A stretch of 64,000 nt of DNA from contig VWZX01002690.1 in assembly GCA_013399015.1 (NCBI GenBank), positions 924,360 through 988,359 of the forward strand. Reading direction: 5' to 3'. Below the pieces are notes generated by a model. It was not told the origin of the DNA. It saw nothing but the letters and a program-made list of their open reading frames with translations, and did no database searches. The translations under genes and the position numbers were made by a program. Source of the stretch: Galbula dea. Taxonomy: Eukaryota > Chordata > Aves > Piciformes > Galbulidae. Positions 1-12,500 of the stretch are shown piece by piece (positions within the stretch are counted from its first letter, which is position 1; the number at the start of each line of letters is the position of its first letter).

Positions 1-790
1 AAAGTCACCCCATGTGGCTAAGAGCATTGGCCAGATGCTCCTTGAATTCCAGGAGAGTTGGTGCCATGAGTGCATCCCTGGGGAGCCTGTTCCAATGCTC
101 CACCACTCTCTGGGTGAAGAACCACTTCTTAAGATCTGCCCTGCCCCTCCCCTGGCACAGCTTCATGCCATTGCCCTGGGTCCTGTTGCTGATCACCAGA
201 GAGAAGAGATCAGCTCCTGCCCCTCCACTGGTGAAGAAGTTCCAAACTGCAGTGAGGTCTCCCCTCAGCCTCCTCTCCTCCAGGCTGAAGAGACCAAGTG
301 CTTTCAGCCATTCCTCATATGGTTTCCCCTCCAGACCCTTCACCATCTTTGTGGCCTCCTCTGGACACTCTCCAACAATTCAATATCCTCCTTGTATTGT
401 GGTGCCCAAAGCTGCCCCCAGTGCAGAGCAGAGTGAACTGTCACCTCTCTTCACCAACTAGCAACACAGTGCTTGATGCACCCCAGGGCCCAGTTGGCCC
501 TTTTGGCTGCCAGGGCATGCTGCTGACTCATATTTAACTTGCCACTGACCAAAACACCCAGGTCCCTTTCTGCAGGGCTGCTTTCCAGCTTTTCATGCCC
601 TGTTCTGTAGGCACATCCAGGGTTGCCCCTTCCCAGGTGCAGAATCCAGCACTTGCCCTTGTTAAACTTCATGTTGTTTGTGGCTGCCCAGTCCTCCAGT
701 CTATCCAGATCTTTCTGCAGGGCTTTTCTGCCTTTATGGCAGTCAGCAGCTCCTCCCAGCTTCATATCATCAGCAAACTTGCTTAGTAAA
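1..790 (-). repeat. CR1 LINE, 3' part with decayed reverse-transcriptase C-terminus
   Basis: On the minus strand, frames decode CR1-type ORF2 C-terminal motifs: KLGGAADCHKGRKALQKDLD, MKFNKGKCWILHLGR, AERDLGVLVSGKLNMSQQ, then LGLFSLEERRLRGDLTAVWN and EHWNRLPRD. Frame changes and stops mean it is dead. The 3' end may extend beyond the window. It lies in TBC1D8 intron 1. Confidence 0.85.
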
Positions 791-833
791 CCTTCAAGTT
801 GGTTATAAAAATATGAAAGAGCAGTGGTCTGCT

Positions 834-925
834 TTGGATGCTCTCCAGTAGCTTTATATCCTTTTTACCTTGTGGCATCCAAAGCTGCCCCCAGTGCTGG
901 AGGCAAGGCCACAGCAGTGCAGGGT
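834..925 (-). repeat. CR1 fragment
   Basis: Matches the same CR1 stretch as 360-425, around the shared GCTGCCCCCAGTGC motif, just beyond the larger element. Probably a separate or rearranged insertion. Confidence 0.6.
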
Positions 926-3181
926 TCTGTCCTGTAGCTCCTTCATGGAGAGGATTTGGGAGGTCTGGCTTCAAATGAGGCTGCACCACACTTTTTGGTT
1001 GTGTTTCCTTCTGTTTGATTTTACTTCTGCCTTCTCTTTGTCACCCTTTTAGAGATCAGTAGTTTAGAGAAGGGAGGTGGTTTGGTTTTTGGTCTTTGCA
1101 CTGTTGAAGGAGGAAACTTATAGTAGTTGGTAAGCAGAAGTAAACAGTGAGAAGAGGAATTGGTTTTTTGGTCCCTTATTCAGGATCAGAAAAAGGCATT
1201 CATTTTGCACAGGCCAAGAAGTAAAAGTGAAATTTAGCAGCTGCTTCTGTGCTTTCATGTCTTTTGTTCATGATTTCTGAATTAAAGTCAGATGCTCATT
1301 AAGTGCTGTCTTGGGATTGTGATAGCACTTGCTGTTAGTTAACTTTGTTCCATGACTTTACTGAAGTGAAAAAGAAATCTTCCTCCTTAGATCTGTCCCC
1401 AGGGGAAAACATGCAGAACATTCCTAAGTTTCTTCTTCTTTTTCTTTCTTGTAATGTCTCAGATCTTCAGAAATGTGAGCATTAACCCCTCTTTGGGTTC
1501 TCTGCATCATTGGGTGCTACTTGCTGGCTTTCCTCCAGCTGTTTGGAAGGCTGCACACTGAAGCTGCCAGTGTTTTATGTGAGCAGAGATGATTTGCTGT
1601 CTTCTAGACTTGGATGAATTTTTATGTCTCTTTCTTGCAATTAGAGGAGAGTATTTAACATTTTCTGTTACTACACATATTCTGGGTCTCCAAATTCAGG
1701 TCTCCTCTTTAAAGAGATGAATGGAATTTCTGGACATTTCTTTAGCTGAGAAGCAAACTACTGCTGTATAATATCTCACTGTTGGGTTTTAAAACCTACT
1801 GATGCAACTGCTGCTTGGCTTTGAAGGCATCATCAACAGCATATGTGACTGTAAGGAGGAAGTACTTGATGGAATGTTCTTTCCTCTTGGAAGGTTTTTG
1901 ATGCTGTTCCATGTGAGCTTCTTACACCTTCTGGACCAAAAAGTGGTTACACTGCTGCTTTGTTGTGTTGTACTCAGATTAATTAGCCCTAGTCTGTTGT
2001 CCCTGTTTCAGATGAGGACTTTGTAGCTGGCATTTTATTGTTTCCATTCATCACTGAGGTGAAGGTCCAGAGAATGCAGTCATAAAAACTGCAGGTGCTG
2101 CCAAGAGCTGGCAAAACTTTTGGAGGCTGAGAAGAGTTCTTTTTTTGTGTTGGGTTAAAGGTGAAAGGAATCCAAATGCAACAGGTTGGGAATGTGAAAT
2201 GTGCAAAGGGAAAATGTAGTGTTGCAGAAAACTTCCTAGGGACATAAAGAACCATGGTAAAACCAATCCTTGCTGTCTGCCAGCAGGGGACACAGCATAG
2301 GGCAACTGAATGGAAAGTTGCTCCTGAACTGCTCTTTGTAGGTGCCATAAACCAATTCTGGGTTACTTTAGTACTGCATTGGCATGTGGATAACTTTCCT
2401 GTGGTATGTCACTGCAGGCTGCAAAGGCCAGGCTCCTGCAGGAGCCTGGCCTTTGCAGCCTGCAGTGACATACCACACTTTGCCATGTGTAGGTTGGGTC
2501 TGCCTGCTGAGGGGATAGGTAGCAAGGAAGGTCAGCAGTGAGCATCATGTCCAGTTTGGAATGTCATGCTTAAAGATAAGCTGGAAGGATTCCAATTTAA
2601 GCTCTAGAACAATGAGCTGCTTGAAAACTCTCTGACCCCTGGGGAAGAGATGAGGTGATCAGAGTTCCTTTAGGAAAGGAGAAATCGTTAAAGGCTGGGT
2701 AACCATCATGGCACTTGTGCAGTGTGTCAAGCATTAGCATCCCAAATGCCTGTGGCCAGTTCCTCTCCATGTTTGGGGAGCAGGATTAATTTCTAGCAAG
2801 AAAGTTTTCAGACTGTGGTGGTTGGCTTTGTGTAAGGTGTTTGGGTTTGTTGTTTTGCCCCCTCCCAAGAATACCTCATGAAAATAGTGGAAGAGGCTAG
2901 CTGGGGGAACTTGTTGCCCCTTGGTTGTGGGAGGCTTTGAAGAACAGGTTAGACAGACACCAGTTAAGGCATTTATCCAGCTTCAGAGCAGGGCTGGAAT
3001 GGTAACTTCTTCAGGTGCCCTCAGGTGTTTCCACTTCAGTTCTGTGGTTATACACATCTGCATGAGGCAAAGAACTTGAGAGGCTTTGCAGCTTCTAATC
3101 TGATTTGCCTTTCACATTTCAAGCCTCTGGAAATCACAGCATAAAATAGGGGAAGAACTGTCACTGTTGCATTCTTTATAT
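926..3181. other. TBC1D8 intron 1 sequence
   Basis: Unique AT-rich intron sequence with no recognised exon or RNA gene. It contains the perfect palindrome at 2400-2477, listed separately. Confidence 0.6.
2400..2477. repeat. 78-bp perfect spacerless palindrome
   Basis: The left half, from TGTGGTATGTCACTG to CTCCTG, is the exact reverse complement of the right half, with the centre at TGCA (2437-2440 region). Base pairing fails just outside (C2399 against C2478). It lies in TBC1D8 intron 1. Confidence 0.97.
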
Positions 3182-3346
3182 TGCCCAGAGAGGTTGTGGA
3201 AGCCTCATCCCTGGAAGCTTTCAAGACAAGACTTGATGGGGCCCTGGGTAACCTGATCTAGTGGGAGGTGTCCCTGCCAGGCAGGGGGGTTGGAACTAGG
3301 CGATCTTTGAGGTTCCTTCCGACTCTGACAATCCTATGATCCTATT
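3182..3346 (+). repeat. CR1 3' end, 5'-truncated
   Basis: Starts at TGCCCAGAGAGGTTGTGG and runs through GGTTGGAACTAGGCGATC to a tail of ATCCTATGATCCTAT. Same subfamily as the copies at 10862 and 33631. It ends about 90 bp before exon 2. Confidence 0.93.
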
Positions 3347-3438
3347 TTAGTTTTTCTGGCTTCAGATGTGAAGAGACTCCCAGGCTAGAGAAGTGGAAGT
3401 TGGTGCCAAGTGTCTCTTGCCTCCCTCTTTGGCTGCAG

Positions 3439-3549
3439 GTCGCTTGGTCGGTGCCCTGGACGCTGTGCTGGACTCCAACGCCCGCGTCGCTCCCTTCCGG
3501 ATCCTCCTGCAGGTTCCAGGCTCCCAGGTTTACTCTGCCATTGCATGTG
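3439..3549 (+). CDS. TBC1D8: TBC1D8 coding exon 2 (numbering inferred)
   Basis: Acceptor CTGCAG at 3433-3438 and donor GTGAGT at 3550. The exon starts with two bases of a split glycine codon and ends with one, encoding GRLVGALDAVLD through YSAIACG. This N-terminal stretch precedes GRAM1 and is nearly identical to human TBC1D8. It is unusually CpG-rich for the surrounding intron. Exon 1 with the start codon was not found in 1-3438. Confidence 0.93.
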
Positions 3550-6500
3550 GTGAGTTGTTGAATGGATCAGAAGTTTACTGGGCCATAGCTACTGGTGAGT
3601 CCCAGATGGAAACCTCCAGATTCTGAGCATGGCCAGTGTCTGCATGTCCAAGAAGCTCAAGGTAACCCCAGCTAGCAGAGCGTGTGTGGAAAGCTGTTGC
3701 CTGGAGCTTGTTTAACAACCTCTGGTTAAAGGCTCAGCTGGGAATTATCAGTGTTAACTAGAACATGGGAAGCCTGTTTAGCTGAGGGTGTTTTGTGTCC
3801 ATCTTCATGGAAAAAAAGTGTGGTTCTGTTCATATCCATACCTTCTCCTGCAGCAGGAAGAGTTCCTTGCAGCAAGAAGCTGTTCAGTCTGGGCTTTCAC
3901 CACTCTAGTCTTTTTACTTGCTTCCTATGGAGTGTCTTGCCATTCTTGGTTATAATGCAATATAACTGGAACATTTGGATGATGGTACATGATTCAGGAG
4001 GTAAAATTGTCAGGGCAGACTGTCTAATTGCCTGGTCTGTTGTGCACTAATCTCTTGGCAGTGTTTCTGCCACCTCTGAAGGTTGACCTCATCTGGAGGA
4101 AAGTGCTAGCAATATGAATTGCAGAAACCTTGCCATGACACAGTAAAGGCCAAAAGCTCTCCCCTGCAGCTGGTGTCTTTTAGGTTGCTCAGAAATAAAA
4201 GTTCAACTCAGTATTTGTTTTGCACAGCCATTTCAGTAGAAAATCATTGTATTTCTTGTGTCCTTAGCTATTGGTATAGTTGTTTTCTTTACCTAAAGGG
4301 CACTAAAATGTCTCTTCTTTCATGACCTTTTCTTTTTTTTAATGTAACCTTGATTAATGATATTTATGAGGTTCCATCACAACACCTTCCTGTTGAGGAA
4401 GTTAAAGCTTGGAAAGTTTCCCTGCCACTTGGCATTCTGCATGGAAAACAGAGCAGAGGAAAGTGGAAAATCCTTGGCTGAATTTACCATTTTTTGTTGT
4501 TGTGAGGCAACATGCTGCATCTCTAATGCACACACACATCAAATCTTGAGAGAATGAGTCTTCTGTTTGAGAGTCATTTTATTATGTTCATCTGTGATTT
4601 GGAGGTCTCTCACATCCAGCTGCTTCTCTCCTTTCTTCCACTAGCAAGGCATCAGGAAAAGCAACTCTTACTGCCTTTACTTTTTGACTTATAATCACTG
4701 GCCAGCAGGATCTGGAGGATCCAGATTTTCCCCTGGTTGCTCTGGATATTACCCATCTTACTCTGACCTTTCTGTCATTCTGTGAGGCAGCAACAATTCA
4801 GTTTCAAGCAGAGAGCCAAAGCAAGTAGGTGGTGACTGAAACATTATTCCTTGAGTTAGTGTGAACACATGACTTGTTTTACACCAGCAAAACCCTCCAA
4901 GAAATCCTTAGAGAGGGAAGCCTTAAAGATGGGAAGATCTGTATTGGCCAAAGGTTTTCTGTTCACTCAGAAATGTGCTCTTGTAGCCCTTGTAGGTATT
5001 GCTGAACCTTCTAGTTACTTGAATGATTATTGAGAGCTTTTCAAATTGGGTGCAGATGATGACCATGTGTAGCCCTCTCAGAGGGGGAGGGTTGTGTCTT
5101 CAAGGTTGGCTACATGTGCATGCCAAGGGAGGGAGAGAGGAAGATCAGGGACTTTTGGGGAGAGGAAGTAAATCAGAGGGTTCCATTGGCCACTTAAGGA
5201 ATGTCATGTCAGAGTAAGCTGCAGTCTGGCAGCTCAGGTTGAAGTTTTGCTGTTTTTTCTGCTTTGACTTTTAATGCAGCATCTGCTGGCTGAGAGTGTG
5301 TGAGAAGATAAAACTAAAAGCACTAAAACTAATGGTCTAAAATACAGTGAGGTGTTTGTGTTTCTCTAACTATACTGCTATGAGTGAGACCTTTTTGACC
5401 TGTTTGCTACCAAGGATTTTGAGGTTGAAAGTTCAGTTTCTCATAATGAATTTATGAAATAGTGTGGTTTATTGCTTTGCTTTTTCTCCCCCCCACCCCT
5501 TTCCTTTCCATTTGATTTTGGAGGATGAGTTTCAGTACACTACTTTTGCCTTTTCTAGGTGCCACTGCAGAGGAGATAAACCAGCACTGGGAATGGCTGG
5601 AACAAAACTTACTCCATACTTTATCTGTGTTTGACAATAAAGAAGATATTGTTAGTTTTGTCAAAGGGAAGGTGAAGGTAAGGAAACTGCCTTTAGTTTC
5701 ACCCTTCCCTGCTTGCTTACCTGTAGCAGTACTGTTACATACACAGTTGTTACTCTGCCTTTGCTCTGTGGACACCAAATAACAGCAGTCATAAGCTGTA
5801 GTGAAACTGTAAGTGTATGGTTTTGCCAGACCCATTGGAAAGAACCATAATAGAGGCCCCAAAAGTCTTGCTTTAGAACCATTCCAAGTGGAGGAGAGAT
5901 GCAAACACCACAGAAATGACTCCCTGTGTGAAAACTGCAGATGAACTTGAATTTCCCTGTCAGAAAGGATTGTGGTGTTCAAATTAGAATGGGTGGCTTG
6001 TAGCACTTTGCTCCAGGGTGAATGCTATAGCTTTATCCTTATGAATCCTCTCCTTATGGACTCAGGCACTGATTGCAGAGGAAACCAGCAGCAAGCTGGC
6101 TGAGCAGGAGGAAGAGCCTGAGAAGTTCCGAGAAGCTCTGGTGAAATTCGAATCCAGGTTTAATTTCCCTGAAGCAGAGAAGCTGATCACCTACTATTCC
6201 TGTTGCTGCTGGAAAGGAAAAGTGCCTCGACAAGGCTGGCTGTATCTGAGCATCAATCATCTCTGTTTTTATTCCTTCTTCCTTGGCAAAGAGTGTAAGT
6301 GTAACTGCCTGAGAGATCCAATGCTGGGGAAGGCTGTAAATAGAACTGTTTCAAGGCAAGAACTGCTAGGGTTTTCAGGAAAGGCTTAGCTCACCTTTAA
6401 GTTTAGTTTCTGAGGTTTGGGTTTGTTGTTCAGGTGGAAGATCCTGTTTAATTTAGGTTTCACTTCAGCCTTCATGTTTATATTGTAGCCTGGATCCAGC

Positions 6501-9500
6501 AGTACAGATGAGGCTCTAAGAGCATGCAGGCACAGCTGCTATCTGTTTCTTTTCCTTGCCAAGGTGAAGTAGCTTTAAAATGTTAACAGGCCTCCTACAG
6601 ATTCTGAAATAGAGACTTTTAGTGCTGAAAACAAGGAGGAAGGACAGGTCCCTCCTGCAGGCAGGAAAGCAGAGGGATAGCTGCTGGTTGCCTGGTGTGG
6701 CCAGGGATGCTGAACTCTGGCTGGCTGCCTTAAAAACAGCCAAGGAAACATAACAAGGCTGTGCCCTGGAGAACCAGGTGAAAATTGAGGGGCTTTAAGG
6801 GAAAACAACAGCAATTTAAGGATTTCTTTGTGTTTCTGAATAGCAGGGAAGGAAGGTCACCAGAAGTGTGTCCCAGAGTTCTTAAACCTCAGATGCTTCA
6901 TGGAGTTGGAAGACCTTGGTCATGGTGTTCCTCTGGAGAGGAAGGGTTGTGTGGTGCTGATAAAAGCCTGTCAGAATAGAGAGCAGAAGATAAAAATGAA
7001 TGGAATGGGCATGAGGTGGTGAAAATGCATGTGGCCATTTAAACTCTACAGCATTTCTCTGTTCAGTGAGATTGTGCATGGACTGGTAGCATTTAAAGTC
7101 CTGTTTGTGCTGCTGGAACTTGAGCAAGGAGAGTGATGTAAACCTCTGGTGTCACAAGCATCAGGAGATCTTCACCATTTACAGTCTGGGTTTAATATTG
7201 GGCTGGCTAGTCAGATACAACTGGAGATGGAAAAGTGGAATACCTTAAAGAGAAGAATAATAATATAAGTGGCAATTTTTAAGACTTAGAACATAACAAT
7301 ACATGCTTAGAGTTAGAGCTCCTCTTTCCCATTGTTATTCTTTCAGGCCAGTTATTTTGGCCTAGCTGCAAAAGGTGGCAGAGTTAGATTTAAAATGCTG
7401 TAAGGTTGTTGCAGTAAGTCAGTTTTTGCTAGGCAGACTGGAATGGAGACTCTTGATGCATACTAGATAGCTGAGCTCTTGTTTTATCTCCTTTCCTGTT
7501 TGGTATTAAATGATAGCCTTTGTCAATCATTTCTCCTTGCTCTTATTGCAGGCTTTCTCTCATTAAATCTAAGAGATCCTAATCCTGCTAAGAAGTCACA
7601 TTTATTGCTGGCTTTGATAGAGCACAGGGGGGAAAAAAACCAACCTCAATATATGAGTTCAATAAAAATAGTTGTTAAATGTGTTATAAGTTGATCAAGA
7701 GATTTCAGGGAGGATTTTTATAGGCAAAGCATGAAGTCTTCTGCTTCTGACAAGTCTGTCCCCTTCCCCTTGTTTTATTTGATGTTGAAATGGCCTGGAA
7801 TGCAAGCTTGGAACCTGTTCTCAGCTTCTCATAAAATTAACTTACTGTTTATGTGAGCATAAACTCCATGGAACATTTTTTCCAGGGCAAGTCCTCTTTT
7901 ATCTAAGCCTGGAAGTATTTGCAGAATTGGAGAGGCTGAGAATCTCAGATTTCTGGGGAGGGTGTGCCAAGGTTTCTTCACATTTCTTAATTAAACTTCA
8001 TGTTTGCCTAAAACTTGGGAGACTTTGGGCCTTTCCTCAGGAGTTTGGGCCTCTCACAGGCTGCTGTGGTGTTTGTCCAAGCAACAGTGTAGAGGCTGAG
8101 TGATTCCAGCCTGGGTGAACAATAGTGCTATTGCTAGGGCACCACTGAATCTTTCTTCCCTTGGCTGCACCCGTGCAGATGATTTTATGACTGTTAGCAG
8201 CAGTTTGGGAGTGTTGATGCAGCTGTGCTTTGTTTAAGGAAGAAAAAAGGTCATCTGCAGCTAATCTTGACAGCTGTGGTTCATGTAGTGCAGAGAACCT
8301 GCTGAGGGTAGCTGCTTAGGTAATTAATGTTCATGGATAAGTGTAATATATATATATGACAGTGTTGGTTATTGCTGCCTTTTTATTGCTTTATTGCCAT
8401 CAGGAGATCAGCTGGGGATGTCAGGAGCTGGAGACTTGATGTTATTAACACAGAGAATCCTGAGAAGCTTCCAACTGTTGTTAAGAAGAAATTGAATTGA
8501 TTTTTAAAGTCCTCCCTAGCCTAATTTCTACCCAGAGGTTCATATGAGGCAAATGACATCCTGCAGTGATTAGCTAAACCAAGCTGATGCTATTGATCAT
8601 TGTGTATCTCTAGGATTCAGCAGTGCTTAAGTATAGAGAAGAGTGTCCTGCACTACTTCTTGTCTAGAAACAAGTCTGACCACACTAATTATGTAGGTGC
8701 CTCTACAGGTTCTCAGTAGAGAGGAAACAAGATGGGAAGATCCCAATGCCTAGACAGCCTTTACTGTATAAAGATGTGCATCTGCTAAAGGTTCCTTTTT
8801 TTTTGGGGGGGGGGGNTGCATGTGATTGGGTTTCCACCTCCCTGCACTTTATTTTTGGGAGGTTTCCCTGTTACCTTTATGCTCCTGAAGTGAACTTTTT
8901 CTTCTGGTGGTACTGAAGAAATGACTTGTAAAGGAGGTAGGGGCATAGCTTATGGCAGGTGTCCTGCAGAGGCAGAACACCCCAGTCCAGCACTTCTGAG
9001 GAGAACAGGGAGAGATGCTGCCAGTCTTTGGAGTGGGAGAGAATGGCTGCAGAGCAGCTAGCAGGCATCTCAGCTTTGCCTGGGGCTCTGTCTGTAACAA
9101 TGAGTCTCTCTCCTCTTTGCTTGTCTGCGCTTCAACCTGCATTTGCTTCTTTCCCATATCTGAGAAATGCAGGCAAAGTTTCCAACCCACTTTTTACTTT
9201 TTTTTTTCCTTTTTTGGTCTCCAATGGCAGTGAAACTTATCATTCCTTGGGTTGAGGTGCAGAAGCTGGAGAGAACTTCCAACGTCCTGCTGGCCGACAC
9301 GGTGCGGGTCAGCACGCCCGGCAAAGAGCGCGACTTCTCCACCTTCCTCAACATCACTGAGGCCTTCAGGATCATGGAGCAGCTGGCAGATGTCACCCTT
9401 CGAAGGCTGCTGGATAATGAGCTCTTTGAACTGGATCCAGGCCTGCAGGATCCTACTCAGATTACCAAGAGGTAAAGTTGCTGGAGTTGGTGGTGGACTC

Positions 9501-12500
9501 CCTGAGTGGCTGTGTTAGCTGGGTGCCATCTCCGAGGGTTACTCGATCAAGGGCACCCCAGGTTTTATGATGTACTGTGATGTAGCCAAGAGGTGCATTT
9601 CAACTGGTGTTCTAGATGCCCTTTTCTGGTTTATATCCTTCCCTTGAACATCCCTGTGCTTTGTTATTTGTTTGTTTTCAAAGTACCACTCCCTGTAGAA
9701 GGGGTAGGTTGCAGCAAGGCATGTTTTCCATCTTCCCTGAAGAGCAACATTACTGGCTTTCTAATCTTGGTATTGTGTAGGCACATGCTTAAGTGTCCTC
9801 AGTTCTGGAGAGTTACTGCTTTTGATCACATCTGAAACAGGGAATTTCCCATGAGTGTGGTTGCTGTAGCTGACTTAGCAAGCAGTTACAGGACTTGCAA
9901 AACCCACAGGCAGTTGCCACAGATCAATATGCTGTTGTCAGTCCTACCCCTTGTGTCCCCAAAATGCATCTCTTGCATGCCTCTCCCACTGCAGAATGCC
10001 ATGGGGCTCTCCAGGGCTGGGGGAGACTGGTGACTGTTCCTCTGCTGGTAGCACAACACACAACTCTCTTCTGTTTGCTGCTCTGGGAAGGGGGAAGGAA
10101 AACTGCCCAGAGGAATTTGAGGTGGGCAGGATGGAATAGCCCAAACTGGAATTTGCCTTGGGGTCATCAGGGTTAGCTGGTTTAAAATACTGCATCTGTG
10201 AATGGAGTGTGAGTGGAATGCTTATCCCCTCCTGAATCAGACTCTTTCCTGCTCTTCTTTCCTCTCCTCCTGCCACAGGTATGAAGGGAATGACTCAGGT
10301 CTTGCTTCCTGGCTAAAACATAAAGAATTCATGGTATAGTTAACCCCAAAAGAGAGAGATGTGGCCAGTATTTTGGTGTTTCTGAGGGGTGTTAGCTGTA
10401 CATCTCAGCCAAACACTCTGCAGAGTTTCATGACGGGGTTTAAAACAGCAAAGCAGACTTTGTGTCATTTCCTATGTCCACAAGATAAGGACTGGCACTG
10501 ACACCAGGGTTTCATCCATCATCTCCTCCAGGAATTCACTGGAGGTGATACAGTGGTGAGCAGCCACAAACATCTTTGCAGGCTTTTTTTTTTTCCCCCC
10601 CCCTGTACCCAGGGTTCCACAAAAGCTACCACTCTTTTTACATCTCTGTGTAGCTGGATGTAGGCTTTTGGCCCAAGAGATGTAGGATATGTACTTTAAC
10701 TAATGTAGGCCATGGCTGTAAGAGGTTGGATCTAAGCCCTCTTCCAGGATTTACCATTCCACTCTCTTCCCCCTTTTTGACTGAGAAGTTAGATGCATGA
10801 AGCAAGGAAAGTGAATCCAGAGGAGGTGTAATAAAAAACACTCTGGGGAGATATATACACCTGAGGAGACCTTCTGGTGGCCTTCCAGGATCTGAAGGGG
10901 GCTACAAGAAAGCTGGGGAGGGACTTTTGAGGAGGTCAGGTAGTGATAGAACAAGGGAAAATGAATGCAAGCTAGAGGAGGGGAGATTTAGGTTGGATAT
11001 TAGGAGGAAGTTCTTCACCATGAGGGTGGTTAGACAGTGGAACAGGTTGCCCAGAGAGGTTGTGGAAGCCTCATCCCTGGAAGCTTTGAAGGCCAGGCTG
11101 GATGGGGCTGTGGGCAACCTGATCTAGTGGAAGGTGTCTCTGTCAGGCAGGGGGGTTGGAACTGGATGATCTTTAAGGTCCCTTCCAACTCTGGCAATTC
11201 TAGGATTCTAGTCTATGATTCTGTTCTATTTTCAAGATGCACTGGTTTTTAACTCCTCATTGTCACTTCCCAAGAGAGTCTTTGAATCAGGGGTACTGAC
11301 TGAATGAAAAAGTCCAGAGAGACTGAAATTAGAGTTGCAAAGAGAAGTAGAAAGCTTAGCAAGATGCTCTAACAGGGAGTCTGTCAAGGTACCAACCTTG
11401 TGACATTCTGGAGTAGTGTGGCTCATAGCAAAGAAGCAAGAGAAACCATCCCACACCACCTTTATTCAAACAGGTTTTCTCCTCTCCTTCCAACTTAAAA
11501 GCCAAAAAGAGTTGGGGAGGGGCAGAGGAGAAGGAAGGATAAAAACATCTTTACTGGTGAGCTGCTGGCAAGATGTTTTCTGAGCTGTGCTGTGGCTTGA
11601 GATGGCAGAAAGGAAAACATGGGAGATGCCAAAATCCTGTTTCCTCTGCCCAGGTTAGGCACTGGTTGGGTAGCTGCTGCTCCTGGTGCCCTTTGTCACA
11701 CTTCAGCAACCACTTTGATGTAAGGTGATGAAAGGCTGGAGGTTCAGTAGTGGATAAACTGGTTTGTAGTGCTAGTGTGTTTTGGGAGCTTTGAGCTTTT
11801 TTGGTGTGTAAAGGTTTTTTGTTGCTGCTTCTTGTCCTGAAGCCATTATAGTATTGCAGCAACAAGCATTTTCCTCTGAACATCTCCCCCCTAATAGCTG
11901 TCTGTGTTAATTCTTGTGCATGAGCTGGAAGCAGACAGCAGTCTGTCAGAAGGAAAGCAACAGGCCACATAGCACTGGTGTCAAGTGCAGCAAGTTACTG
12001 CAGATTGCTTTTTTTTTGGGAGATTTGCTTTTGCAGGAGACTTGTCTCAATATCTTGATTTTTTTCAACAGATCCATTTTTAATGCCCTCATGATCTGTA
12101 TCTTCTCCATTCTGAAAACCAGAATCCTTTGCTGTGATTGCTGAGGCTCTTAGGGTGATCCTGGGAGCAGCAGAGGGATGGGGCTCAGAGAGGCTGTGGG
12201 GTTAGACCCACTGTCTGTGACAAGTTTATATCATGGCCAGAGGCAAGCAACTTCATGTACAGGCTTCCATGCCCTTAAATGATAGGTTAAGGCTTGGAAC
12301 AATGGATTACAAAGGGAAAGCAGAGTAAAGCTGAGGTGTTTGCTAACTCCCAAGGCCATTTCTTGCAGGTATATTTTTGTGCCTTACAACTTTGCTGGAA
12401 CACAGAGGGTAACTGCTTTTACTTTTTTTCCTAGGAAAGTTGCTAAAATCTCCAGTATGGGGATTGATTTTTTTTTTGGTACTTCCTATTTCCATCTCTT

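Noticed and set aside
451..765. A minus-strand frame that looks like a reverse transcriptase gene
   Set aside because: It is the C-terminal end of a truncated, frame-damaged CR1 element, not an active or host gene.
1..3438. The missing first coding exon of TBC1D8
   Set aside because: No frame encodes the expected start with a donor in the right phase. The region is CR1 plus intron, so exon 1 is taken to lie left of the window.
5452..6006. A 184-codon minus-strand frame antisense to TBC1D8 exon 3
   Set aside because: Its peptide has no recognisable domain and runs across an intron and the antisense of a well-supported exon.
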